Source: an uncultured Acetatifactor sp.
GTDB taxonomy: Bacteria; Bacillota; Clostridia; Lachnospirales; Lachnospiraceae
DNA: 64,000 bases
Assembly (NCBI GenBank): GCA_910578215.1
Contig: CAJTPH010000001.1
Location: forward strand, 67,829 to 131,828
Direction: 5' to 3'
Shown here: piece after piece, positions 41,049 to 49,778 of the stretch
Numbering within the stretch: position 1 is the stretch's first letter
Layout of the letters: every line of letters starts with the position of its first letter
Notes under the pieces: generated by a model
What the model was told of the DNA's origin: nothing
Databases searched by the model: none
Seen by the model: the letters and a program-made list of their open reading frames with translations, nothing else
Made by a program: the position numbers and the translations under genes

Positions 41049-41059
41049 TATTTTCCTGC

Positions 41060-41065
41060 TATAAT
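41060..41065 (+). promoter_or_regulatory. -10 box of the ABC/two-component operon
   Basis: TATAAT, 29 bases before the permease ATG. The -35 position lies in the att core and is poor, as in promoters that need an activator. Confidence 0.55.
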
Positions 41066-41093
41066 GAGCTCATAAAAGCAAAGGAGCGGCAGA

Positions 41094-43445
41094 ATGTATC
41101 TACGAATATTAAAAAAAGATCTAAAACGCAAGAAGACAATGAACGTGATACTGTTGATTTTTGTAGCCCTGGCGGCGACCTTCATAGCGAGCAGCGCCAG
41201 TAACCTGCTGACCGTCAGCAACGCGCTTGACAATTATTTCAAAAGGGCGGACATACCCGATTATTGGTTTGCCTCGACGAGCTCCTCCGACATTCAACGC
41301 TTTGAGGAGTTTGCAGGGGCAAACGGCTATGATTATCACATATCAAGGCTGATTCAGATTGATCCCCAAAACGTCTCCGCAGAGGGAGAAAAACTTAACT
41401 ATGCCAATACTCTGGCATTGTCGACCCTCGGAGGCATAAATATTTTTGACAAAAACAATAACAGACTCACCCATGTGAACGACGGCGAGATCTATGTGCC
41501 CGGCTTTATTTTCCACTCAACGAAAAACGACTTTCATGAGGGCGGAAAAATCCGTATTGTTCAGGACGGTGTTGAAAAGGAATTTACCGTAAGGGGTTAT
41601 ACGAAGGACGCGCTGTTTGGCTCGGCTATGGTGGGAATCACAAGATTTCTTATAAGCGAAAACGATCTCGCCCTGTTCGACGGCGAAAGCGCCGCCGTTT
41701 GCAGCACGGTAGAGGTCCACACCACGGACCCCGGCTATCAGGACAGCTTTAACAGGCTTGGCATAAACACCATAATGTCCGTAGACCGCTCCATGTTTAA
41801 AATGATCTACCTTATGGATATTCTTATCGCGGCTGTCCTTATGGTGGTCAGCGTGTGCCTGATACTGATTTCCATGGTGATCCTGCGGTTTATTATCAGC
41901 TTTACCATCACTGAGGAATTCCATGAAATCGGCGTTATGAAGGCCATAGGCATCAAAAACGGCGCCATCCGTGGGCTGTACATAGCAAAATATCTTGCCA
42001 TCGCCGCTATCGGAACGACAATCGGGCTGTGCCTGAGCCTGCCCTTCAGCCAAATGCTTCTTGGGGATATCTCTCAGAAAATAATTATTTCAGGAGAGGA
42101 TAATTTCTTTATCAATATTGCCGCGGCCATATTGGCAGGCGCGGCAGTGGTGCTTTTCAGCTATTTCTGTACCGGAAGAATACGCGGCTTCTCACCCATA
42201 GACGCCATCCGCAGCGGCGAAACGGGCGAGCGCTTCAGGAAAAAGGGATTTTTGCGCCTATCGGGCTCGCATTTGCCGGCGGTACCGTTCATGGCGGTAA
42301 ACGACATTTTAAGCGGCATCAAAAGCTATGTTTCCATGATAATAATTTTCATACTGGGAACACTCCTGGTAATCATTCCGTTAAACACTATTAATACCCT
42401 ACGCTCCGACGAGCTGATAACAACCTTTAATATGGCCAAAAGCGATCATATTGTCTCAAGGGAAACACTGTTCCACCTGACCGGCGACAACAAGGCGAAC
42501 GTTGACAGGCAGCTTTCCCAGGTAAGGGAAATGTTTGCCGAAAACGGTATCGATGTGGACGTATACCAGGAGGTGATATTCCGCAGCAACCTCACAAAGG
42601 ACGGAAAGCTCACAAACTCCATAACATTCCAGGGGCGAGGCGGAGTGACCACGGATATGTATACTTATCTGGACGGAACGCCGCCGCAAAACGTCCACGA
42701 GGTCGCCCTGACCTATCTGACGGCGGGGCAGATCGACGCCCGGATAGGCGACAATGTGGAAATAAAGGTGGGTGAGGACACAGGTATCTACATAGTCACC
42801 GCCATCACTCAAAGCATGAACAACATGGGGGAGGGGGTCCGGTTTCACCAGGATGCGGAGCTTGACTACAGCTACGCAGGAGGCAGCTTCGGCATTCAGG
42901 TAAGCTACAGGGACGCGCCCGACAGGGAAGCGCTGGCCGAACGGAAGGCTCTGCTTCAGAAACTGTATCCCGACGCCAAGGTTTATACTCCCGGAGAATA
43001 CATCGGCTATATGATAGGCAGCGACGTTACGGAACAGCTCGAGAGCATGAAAACATTGATTTTAGGCATTATACTCGGTATTAACGCCCTTGTGGCGGTT
43101 CTCATGGTAAAAAGCTTTGTTGCCAGAGAAAAAAGCGAGATAGCGCTGTTGAAGGCGATAGGCTTCAGAAACACCACATTGACGCTTTGGCAGACTCTGC
43201 GCATCGGTATCGTGCTGTTGATCTCTGTTATCTCAGGCGTACTGCTTTCCTCTCCGCTGTCCCCGCTGATCATCACTCCGATCTTCAGAATGATGGGGGC
43301 GTACAGCATTCAGTATGATATACACGTGGCGGAGGTATACCTGGTTTTCCCTTCGATCGTACTGGCTGTGACGGCGCTTGCGGCATTTATTTCCGCCCAG
43401 GGACTGCGGAGAATATCCGCCTCGGAAATTTCCAATAACGAATAG
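41094..43445 (+). CDS. ABC transporter permease, FtsX type
   Basis: A 783-residue permease with one membrane helix near residues 13-35, an extracytoplasmic loop of about 200 residues, an FtsX block of about three helices around 240-365 (ILISMVILRFIISFTITEEF is its core), a further loop and a final helix block at about 660-775. Such two-block permeases with large outside loops act in antimicrobial-peptide detoxification or lipoprotein handling (MacB/BceB-like). It is followed by the ATPase, response regulator and kinase, the usual Bce-type set. An AAGGAG box precedes the ATG. Confidence 0.9.
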   Translation: MYLRILKKDLKRKKTMNVILLIFVALAATFIASSASNLLTVSNALDNYFKRADIPDYWFASTSSSDIQRFEEFAGANGYDYHISRLIQIDPQNVSAEGEKLNYANTLALSTLGGINIFDKNNNRLTHVNDGEIYVPGFIFHSTKNDFHEGGKIRIVQDGVEKEFTVRGYTKDALFGSAMVGITRFLISENDLALFDGESAAVCSTVEVHTTDPGYQDSFNRLGINTIMSVDRSMFKMIYLMDILIAAVLMVVSVCLILISMVILRFIISFTITEEFHEIGVMKAIGIKNGAIRGLYIAKYLAIAAIGTTIGLCLSLPFSQMLLGDISQKIIISGEDNFFINIAAAILAGAAVVLFSYFCTGRIRGFSPIDAIRSGETGERFRKKGFLRLSGSHLPAVPFMAVNDILSGIKSYVSMIIIFILGTLLVIIPLNTINTLRSDELITTFNMAKSDHIVSRETLFHLTGDNKANVDRQLSQVREMFAENGIDVDVYQEVIFRSNLTKDGKLTNSITFQGRGGVTTDMYTYLDGTPPQNVHEVALTYLTAGQIDARIGDNVEIKVGEDTGIYIVTAITQSMNNMGEGVRFHQDAELDYSYAGGSFGIQVSYRDAPDREALAERKALLQKLYPDAKVYTPGEYIGYMIGSDVTEQLESMKTLILGIILGINALVAVLMVKSFVAREKSEIALLKAIGFRNTTLTLWQTLRIGIVLLISVISGVLLSSPLSPLIITPIFRMMGAYSIQYDIHVAEVYLVFPSIVLAVTALAAFISAQGLRRISASEISNNE

Positions 43446-43472
43446 CACTCACTAAATAAGGAGCAGAGCGAT

Positions 43473-44237
43473 ATGACGAATATTTTAGATGTAAAGGATC
43501 TTTGCAAAACATATGTGGTAAACAAGCGGCAGAACAACGTCCTCAGAAACGTAAGCTTCCACATAGCCCCGGGAGAGATGGTGGCGGTCATGGGACCGTC
43601 CGGCTCGGGGAAATCCACGCTACTGTATGCGGTGTCGGGAATGGACGGAATAACTGCCGGAGAGGTAAAATTCTGCGGCAGAAACATTGCGGAAATGAAC
43701 GAAAAGGAGCTTGCGGACCTGCGCCTGGACGAGATGGGTTTTATATTTCAGCAGATGTATATGCTGAAAAACCTTACTATTCTGGATAACATCCTCCTCC
43801 CCGCGCGCCATTCCCGCAAATGCAGGGAAACGCGCCGGGAAACCGCTCTGCGCGGGCATGAGCTTATGCGGAAGCTGGGGATTATCGACGTTGCCGACAA
43901 CGACATCAACGAGGTCTCGGGCGGTCAGCTCCAGCGCGCCTGCATATGCCGCAGCATGATAAACGCGCCGAAAATGATCTTTGCCGACGAGCCCACCGGA
44001 GCGCTCAACCGCTCCTCCTCCGACGAGGTCATGGAGGAGCTTGTAAAATTAAACTCCGAAGGAACCACGATCATGCTTGTCACCCACGATGTAAAGGTCG
44101 CCGCAAAATGCACGAGAGTCCTCTACATTGTGGACGGCAATATCAAGGGCGAATTTAATCCGGATCAATACGACGGCTCCAGACTCCGGGAACGTGAGCG
44201 CGCCCTGAACGGCTGGCTGATGGAGATGGGCTGGTAA
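43473..44237 (+). CDS. ABC transporter ATP-binding protein
   Basis: A 254-residue ATPase of the MacB/LolD/BceA branch. Walker A GPSGSGKST, Q-loop FIFQQMYMLKNLT, signature VSGGQLQRACICRS, Walker B MIFADEPTGALNRSS and the switch histidine in MLVTHDVKVAAKC are all present. It lies 27 bases after the permease with an AAGGAG box and should energise it. It closes with a short C-terminal extension. Confidence 0.95.
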   Translation: MTNILDVKDLCKTYVVNKRQNNVLRNVSFHIAPGEMVAVMGPSGSGKSTLLYAVSGMDGITAGEVKFCGRNIAEMNEKELADLRLDEMGFIFQQMYMLKNLTILDNILLPARHSRKCRETRRETALRGHELMRKLGIIDVADNDINEVSGGQLQRACICRSMINAPKMIFADEPTGALNRSSSDEVMEELVKLNSEGTTIMLVTHDVKVAAKCTRVLYIVDGNIKGEFNPDQYDGSRLRERERALNGWLMEMGW

Positions 44238-44273
44238 CCACGGATGTCTTTCAGGCAGATGGGAGGAGACGAA

Positions 44274-44936
44274 TTGATCGACATTTTAATTGTTGAGGAC
44301 AACAGGGAACTTTCCACGGTGCTGTGCGATTTCCTCAGGGCGGAAAAATATGTGGTATCCTCCGCCGAAAACGCTGAAAAAGCCTTGCTGCTGTATCAAA
44401 AATACGGCGCAAGGCTGATTGTGCTTGATATCATGCTGCCCGATAAGGACGGTTTTTATATACTGGATAAGATTCGCGGGACAGGGAATACGCCGGTACT
44501 GATCGTAAGTGCAAAAACCGCAAAGGAGGACAAGCTCCTGGGCTTAAATCTGGGCGCGGACGACTATATTGAAAAGCCCTATGATATCGACATAATGCTG
44601 GCAAAAATAAAAGGTATTTTCAGGCGCAGGTATTCCCTTGACGAGCTGATCGACGGAAGCATCCGCATAAGCAAGGTGAACCGCACCGCGTACAAAGACC
44701 GGCTGCCGCTTGATATGACCGCTAAGGAATTTGACCTGCTTGTGCTGCTTCTGGAAAACAAGGGACGAACGCTCTCCAAGGAATACCTGTTTAACACGAT
44801 CTGGGGCAGCGACAGCGACTCCGAGCAGCAGACGCTTACCGTCCACATTAAATGGCTGCGCCAAAAAATTGAAGAAGACCCAAAGAATCCGCAGAAAATC
44901 CTGACGGTCTGGGGCGTGGGGTACAGATATCTATGA
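44274..44936 (+). CDS. OmpR-family response regulator
   Basis: A 220-residue regulator. The receiver has DILIVEDNRELSTVL, the phosphoacceptor Asp in LIVLDIMLPDKDGFY, the switch Thr/Ser in LIVSAKTAKED and Lys in GADDYIEKPYD. The C-terminal winged helix ends VWGVGYRYL. I prefer the TTG at 44274, 7 bases after GGGAGGAG; the frame is open to an ATG at 44244 with no ribosome site. Its stop overlaps the kinase start (ATGA). Likely controls this operon's promoter. Confidence 0.92.
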   Translation: MIDILIVEDNRELSTVLCDFLRAEKYVVSSAENAEKALLLYQKYGARLIVLDIMLPDKDGFYILDKIRGTGNTPVLIVSAKTAKEDKLLGLNLGADDYIEKPYDIDIMLAKIKGIFRRRYSLDELIDGSIRISKVNRTAYKDRLPLDMTAKEFDLLVLLLENKGRTLSKEYLFNTIWGSDSDSEQQTLTVHIKWLRQKIEEDPKNPQKILTVWGVGYRYL

Positions 44937-46165
44937 ATTTATTTAAAAAGTTATTTGCGTCGGTCCTTGCCCTGATTGGGGTTGTTTTCATTGCCGCAAA
45001 TCTGTTGTTGGGCATCCCCAAATCCCCCGAAAGCGGCAGACCCTGGCGTGTTGAAATAAACAGGCTTGCCCTTGCAATCCAAGAAAAAGGCATTCAAAAT
45101 ACAGACCTTTCCCAGTGCAGATATGTGTATCATATTGAGGAATACGGCAATGACTTTTATAATTCCGGAAGCGATTACGCCATACGTGAAATCGACGGGA
45201 GGCTGTACCGCTTTGATTATAGCTCTATAAGCGGCAGCGGGGGCCTTTGGTTAAATATCTCCGTAAACATCCTTCTGACAGTAATGTCGGCGGTAGTTTT
45301 GGGAATATTACTTTATGTGCGCGCCAAAATACTCCGCCCCTTCGAGCGCCTTACGGACGTCCCGTTTGAGCTTTCCAAGGGGAATCTCATTATGCCGGTC
45401 AAGGAGAACAAAAGCCGCTTCTTCGGAAAATTTCTCTGGGGTATAGACCTTCTCCGGGAGAATATCGAGCAGCAAAGGCAGCATGAGCTTGCGCTTCAGA
45501 AAGAAAAGAAAACGCTTTTGCTGTCGCTTTCCCACGATATAAAAACGCCTCTTTCAGCCATTAAATTATATGCAAAAGCGCTGTCAAAAAACCTGTACGC
45601 AGAGACGGAAAGGCAGCGGGAAATTGCCCACCGTATCAGCATAAACGCAGACGAGATAGAGGAATATATCACAAGGATTATTACCGCCTCCCGGGAGGAT
45701 TTTCTCAGCCTCGACGTAGCCGACAGCGAGTTTTATCTGTCGGATTTAATAGAAAATATCACCGCCTTCTATTCCGAAAAGCTGTCACTTGTCAAAACGG
45801 ATTTTATGGTGGGGAAATATAAGGACCTCCTGCTTTCCGGCGACTTAAACCGAGCCGTGGAGGTACTGCAGAATATAATTGAAAACGCAGTTAAATACGG
45901 TGACGGAAAACAGATCGAGCTTCTGTTTCCCCAGGAAGACGAGGGCGTCCTGATCGCCGTGCGAAACGGCGGCTGTACCCTTGACAGATCCGAGCTGCCC
46001 CATATTTTCGAGAGCTTCTGGCGGGGCGCAAACTCCCAGAGCGTTCCCGGCAGCGGGCTGGGGCTGTATATATGCAGACAGCTGATGCACAGAATGCACG
46101 GGGAAATCTTTGCGGAGATCGAAGGAACGTTTATTACGGTGACGACGGTTTGGGGGAGGGCATAG
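44933..46165 (+). CDS. Sensor histidine kinase
   Basis: A 410-residue membrane kinase with a helix at about 9-27, an extracytoplasmic part of about 80 residues, a second helix at about 107-130, a HAMP-like linker, the His box LSLSHDIKTPLSAIK (His201), and the ATPase motifs IIENAVKYGDG (N box) and SGLGLYICRQLM (G box). It pairs with the response regulator by operon position and overlapping codons. It may sense the transporter itself, as in Bce systems, or a ligand through the outer loop. Confidence 0.93.
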   Translation: MNLFKKLFASVLALIGVVFIAANLLLGIPKSPESGRPWRVEINRLALAIQEKGIQNTDLSQCRYVYHIEEYGNDFYNSGSDYAIREIDGRLYRFDYSSISGSGGLWLNISVNILLTVMSAVVLGILLYVRAKILRPFERLTDVPFELSKGNLIMPVKENKSRFFGKFLWGIDLLRENIEQQRQHELALQKEKKTLLLSLSHDIKTPLSAIKLYAKALSKNLYAETERQREIAHRISINADEIEEYITRIITASREDFLSLDVADSEFYLSDLIENITAFYSEKLSLVKTDFMVGKYKDLLLSGDLNRAVEVLQNIIENAVKYGDGKQIELLFPQEDEGVLIAVRNGGCTLDRSELPHIFESFWRGANSQSVPGSGLGLYICRQLMHRMHGEIFAEIEGTFITVTTVWGRA

Positions 46166-46183
46166 TTAAGCCCTCCCCCAAAC
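46148..46183. terminator. Bidirectional terminator
   Basis: GTTTGGGGGAGGGC (46148-46161) and its exact complement GCCCTCCCCCAAAC (46170-46183) form a 14-bp stem with an eight-base loop, between the convergent kinase and zinc-ribbon genes; it covers the kinase stop codon. Confidence 0.85.
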
Positions 46184-46193
46184 TTTATCAGAT

Positions 46194-47030
46194 TTATCTC
46201 AAATCGTTGGGATCAGTGTCAAAGATAATCTCAACAACATCCAGCTCCGTTCTGTCAACGGTACATAGCGCGTTCCACTGTTCTTCCGTGCCGCCATAAT
46301 AAATTTTTTGGACATCACGGAAGCTGGACCAACCATCAAAATTTTCCAACGAAGCAGGTAAATATAAAAATTCAATCCTGCCGGCGTTAAAAACCTTGTT
46401 GGACATATAACGGGTTCCGTCCGGAATAATTACGCTTACCAGCTTTTCAAGGGCAAAGGTCTCGTCGAAAGACACAATATGCATAACGGTTCCTTCTATA
46501 TCATACGAAGAATCAAAACGAATCTTTTTGCTGCGTCCTTTATAATCCTTAATATATATTTCATTGCCGTCAGTATAATATTCAAAATCGTTCAGGCCGG
46601 TAAGGTCTGACGCCCAGACAGATTTTACTTCAGGCTCTGGTTCGGGTTCTTTTCTCGCTTGATAATACCGCACACTGATAATAAAACTCAGCCAGGCTAT
46701 AAATAATATAAGCGCACGCCACTTTTTCTCAAGAGAAAATATGTCGGTCAGCCAAAACCACACAGAAAGCGATATTGGCAGAAAGGCAAAAAACAATATG
46801 TACCACCAGCGGGAGTGCCCCTTTTCACTTTCAATTTCCTTTGTATATCCGCAATTACTGCAAAGACCGACCGTTCTATAAACAATCTTTTGCCTTCCCT
46901 TCTTTATGCCTGAAGGGAAAGGTCTGCCGCCTTTGATACCTGTTACAGGATCATAATTATGATCAGGTATTTCTACAGGCTCTCTGAAATATTTCATATT
47001 ATTTCGTCCGCAATTAGGGCAAAATGCCAT
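46194..47030 (-). CDS. Zinc-ribbon membrane protein with a C-terminal surface-like domain
   Basis: A 278-residue protein. It has a zinc ribbon (CPNCGRN near the start and CSNCGYTK at about 57-64), two membrane helices (about 75-95 and 100-118), then about 150 residues that look like a BspA-type leucine-rich repeat, for example VSVIIPDGTRYMSNKVFNAG, and end KIYYGGTEEQWNALC. The ribbon is cytoplasmic or membrane-facing and the repeat part probably outside. Function unknown; it is convergent with the kinase. Confidence 0.75.
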   Translation of the reverse strand: MAFCPNCGRNNMKYFREPVEIPDHNYDPVTGIKGGRPFPSGIKKGRQKIVYRTVGLCSNCGYTKEIESEKGHSRWWYILFFAFLPISLSVWFWLTDIFSLEKKWRALILFIAWLSFIISVRYYQARKEPEPEPEVKSVWASDLTGLNDFEYYTDGNEIYIKDYKGRSKKIRFDSSYDIEGTVMHIVSFDETFALEKLVSVIIPDGTRYMSNKVFNAGRIEFLYLPASLENFDGWSSFRDVQKIYYGGTEEQWNALCTVDRTELDVVEIIFDTDPNDLR

Positions 47031-47443
47031 GGAAAACGATCTCCTTTCTATGTTCCGTTTCGCGCTATTGTATAAGTCAAATCAGTAATCTCTCCCCCGC
47101 AGATAATGTCTCTTTTGGGCTTTTTTCGTTCTTTATTCCGTGGGCTCAGTATAGCATAATATATTACTTTTGCCAATAAGCATAATAGTACCTTCCTTCC
47201 CAAACATCGGTTGTTCGCTTGTCCGGCTCCGCAGACAAAAAAAGGATAATCTGCGTTTTTTATCATTTTATGGAGTTTTATGAATATATATGTTAAAATA
47301 GCTTTATTCCTGCGGGCAATGAGCCAGGCGGATGCGTCAGCTTGCTGCGGGGTATTTGATTCGCGGTGAGAAATATCCGGCGGCACATTGCAAAACAGGG
47401 AGATTGCCGCCCTTTACATCAGAAAAACACGGGAGATTTGACA
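47031..47443. other. Intergenic region with a dispersed repeat copy
   Basis: 413 bases between divergent genes. I see AT-rich promoter-like sequence near 47120-47180 and 47270-47300, a small CAGA/TCTG-type hairpin near 47230 and one inverted copy of the dispersed repeat at 47302-47317, followed by CGGGCAATGAGCCAGG, also seen (with CAGGCAATGAGCCGG) at 27151 and 52071. No gene. Confidence 0.4.
47302..47317 (-). repeat. Dispersed repeat, copy 3 (inverted)
   Basis: GCTTTATTCCTGCGGG, the reverse complement of CCCGCAGGAATAAAGC; matches the other copies with two A fewer. Confidence 0.45.
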
Positions 47444-48784
47444 ATGATATATACGCTTAAGGATCTGGTATGGCTGTTCTTTATTTATTCCTTTATCGGC
47501 TGGTGCATCGAAGTCTGTTACTCCGCCCTCCGGCAGAGAAAGTTTGTAAACCGGGGCTTTGTAAACAGTCCTCTGTGTCCCATTTACGGCTTTGGCGCCG
47601 TGCTCTACGCAGTCTTTCTGCCGGAGCTGACGGAAAAGCCCTTTTTCCTGTTTCTGGGCGGCTTAATTCTCGCCACCATGCTGGAATATTCCACAGGTAT
47701 TTTTATGGAAAAAATTTTCCAGAAAAAGCTCTGGGACTACTCGGGCATCCGGTTTAATTTAAGCGGCTATGTCTGCGCCCGTTACTCCCTGCTGTGGGGT
47801 GTGCTGGCTCTTGTGACGATGCTGTTTTCCAATCCCTTTATCTGCAGAATTTTGGGCATGATACCCTACCCCATCACACTGATAATCCAGTGGACCGCCG
47901 TAGCCCTCCTGCTTTTGGATTTTCTGACCACCGCCATGGTGGTCCTGGGGATGAAGATAACGGCAAAACGGCTGGCGCAGCTTTCCGAGGGAATGCAGTT
48001 TACTTCCAGCTTCCTCGAGAACAAGCTGACTCTCGCCATCCGCAAGCGCATGCAGAAATCCTTCCCCTCTATCGATAAGGATGCCATTATCGATAGCTTC
48101 CGGCAAAGGCTGGCCTCAAAGACGGAAAAAAAGGTTTTTGCCCAGGGCTGCAGCTTTTACAAGCTGATCGCACTGTTTTTCATCGGCGCCTTTTTGGGAG
48201 ATATCGTGGAGACGTTGTTCTGCCTGCTCACCACCGGCAGGCTTATGAGCCGCAGCAGCGTGGTGTACGGTCCCTTCAGCATCGTATGGGGACTGGGCTG
48301 CGCCCTGCTGACCTTCTTCCTGTACCGTTACCGCAATAAAAAAGACCGCCACATATTTATTGCGGGCACCCTCCTTGGAGGCGCCTACGAATACATATGC
48401 AGCGTTTTTACGGAGCTGGTTTTCGGAACCGTCTTCTGGGATTACAGCGGCTTTACCTTCAACCTGGGCGGACGCATCAATCTGCTGTTCTGCTTTTTCT
48501 GGGGAATTGCCGCCGTTGTATGGCTGAAGCTCATATACCCCAGGCTCTCATGGCTGATAGAGAAAATTCCCGTAAAGCAGGGAAAGCTCCTCTTTAACTG
48601 CCTGATCGTTTTTATGCTCTTTAATATGCTTATTTCATCCATGGCTCTTGCCCGGTACACCGAGCGGAACACGCCCTCCGCCTCGGAAGGCTCTGCCCAA
48701 AGTCCTGTAAACGCCTTTCTGGACAGCCGCTTCCCGGATGAGCGCATAGAGCGCATTTATCCCAATGCAAAGCTGGTGGATTAA
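47444..48784 (+). CDS. CmpB-type putative ABC transporter permease
   Basis: A 446-residue membrane protein made of two similar halves. Both contain the block around YSFIGWCIEVCYSALRQRKF and FIGAFLGDIVETLFCLLTTG, followed by SRSSVVYGPFSIVWGLG and WDYSGFTFNLGGRINLL (WDYSGIRFNLSGYVCAR in the first half). This duplicated pattern matches the ABC_trans_CmpB family, common in clostridia, with no proven substrate. The ATG at 47444 has GGGAG 8 bases before; a longer in-frame start has none. An alpha/beta hydrolase gene follows within 30 bases. Confidence 0.85.
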   Translation: MIYTLKDLVWLFFIYSFIGWCIEVCYSALRQRKFVNRGFVNSPLCPIYGFGAVLYAVFLPELTEKPFFLFLGGLILATMLEYSTGIFMEKIFQKKLWDYSGIRFNLSGYVCARYSLLWGVLALVTMLFSNPFICRILGMIPYPITLIIQWTAVALLLLDFLTTAMVVLGMKITAKRLAQLSEGMQFTSSFLENKLTLAIRKRMQKSFPSIDKDAIIDSFRQRLASKTEKKVFAQGCSFYKLIALFFIGAFLGDIVETLFCLLTTGRLMSRSSVVYGPFSIVWGLGCALLTFFLYRYRNKKDRHIFIAGTLLGGAYEYICSVFTELVFGTVFWDYSGFTFNLGGRINLLFCFFWGIAAVVWLKLIYPRLSWLIEKIPVKQGKLLFNCLIVFMLFNMLISSMALARYTERNTPSASEGSAQSPVNAFLDSRFPDERIERIYPNAKLVD

Positions 48785-48809
48785 ACAGAGCCATTGTAAG
48801 GAGACATTA

Positions 48810-49757
48810 ATGAAGAAAATATTAAAAATTACGTTCATTGTTATTATATGTATTATTGTTTTGCTGCTTATCATGTTTATATATTTGTCAAATCGCCCCT
48901 TTGTAGAAAACGACTACTATAAAAAGGTAGAAACCGGCGGCAAAATCGAAGCAAAATATATGGAAAACGGCATTTATGACGTTTCCTATTATGAAGAATC
49001 TGCCATGCAGGGCTTTAAAAAGTATGAAATTTATTATCCCGCCGAGCTGAGCGGCGTGAACAGAAAATATCCTGTTGTGGTTTTTGTAAACGGCAGCGGC
49101 GCAAGGGTATCAAAATACTCCGCATTGTTAGAGCATATGGCCTCCTGGGGATTTATCGCCATCGGCACAGAGGAAGAATGGGACTGGAACGGATTTGCGG
49201 CAGAAATGTGTATAAGACATTTGATAAGGCTCAGCCAGGCTGAGACGGTTAATGATAAAGACAATATATTTAAAGGAAAAATTGACCTTGATAATGTGGG
49301 AATTACAGGGCACAGCCAAGGCGGCGCAGGCGTATTTAACGCGATTACCGTCCAAGAGCATAGGGATATCTTTAAGGCGGCTGTAGCGCTGTCTCCCACC
49401 AACAGGGAGTTAGCCCAAATCCTTGAATGGGACTATGACGCGGCAAAAATCTCCATACCGGTCATGCTTATTTCCGGAGCCGGAGGCGGCGATGACTGGG
49501 TTGTGACAGGCGAACAGCTTAACCATATTTTTGAGGATATAAATACCTCCAAAGTAATGATGCGAAGGAAAAACACCGCTCATGGAGCGGTGCTGTATTC
49601 CGCGGACGGATATGTGACAGCCTGGTTCATGTGGCTGCTTCAGGGAGATGAGGAAGCCGGCACGGCCTTTAGCGGAGATTGTCCTGAAATTATAAGTAAC
49701 GGTTTATACCAAGACCAGCGAAGTGATTTTAAGAAGTCAAATACCCCGCAGGAATAA
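48810..49757 (+). CDS. Membrane-anchored alpha/beta hydrolase
   Basis: A 315-residue protein. Residues 5-28 form an N-terminal membrane helix (signal anchor). The hydrolase domain has the oxyanion segment VVVFVNGSGARVSKYS, the nucleophile elbow GHSQGGAGVF and a final His in KNTAHGAVLYS. It resembles chlorophyllase/PET-hydrolase-like (dienelactone-type) folds and may cleave esters outside the cell. AAGGAG precedes the ATG at 48810, 26 bases after the permease-like gene; both are probably one transcript. The stop codon lies in dispersed-repeat copy 4. Confidence 0.85.
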   Translation: MKKILKITFIVIICIIVLLLIMFIYLSNRPFVENDYYKKVETGGKIEAKYMENGIYDVSYYEESAMQGFKKYEIYYPAELSGVNRKYPVVVFVNGSGARVSKYSALLEHMASWGFIAIGTEEEWDWNGFAAEMCIRHLIRLSQAETVNDKDNIFKGKIDLDNVGITGHSQGGAGVFNAITVQEHRDIFKAAVALSPTNRELAQILEWDYDAAKISIPVMLISGAGGGDDWVVTGEQLNHIFEDINTSKVMMRRKNTAHGAVLYSADGYVTAWFMWLLQGDEEAGTAFSGDCPEIISNGLYQDQRSDFKKSNTPQE

Positions 49758-49761
49758 AAAG
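49745..49761 (+). repeat. Dispersed repeat, copy 4
   Basis: CCCGCAGGAATAAAAAG, identical to 12039-12055. It encodes the last residues and stop of the hydrolase gene. Confidence 0.55.
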
Positions 49762-49778
49762 GGAAAGGAGCCGCCCCC

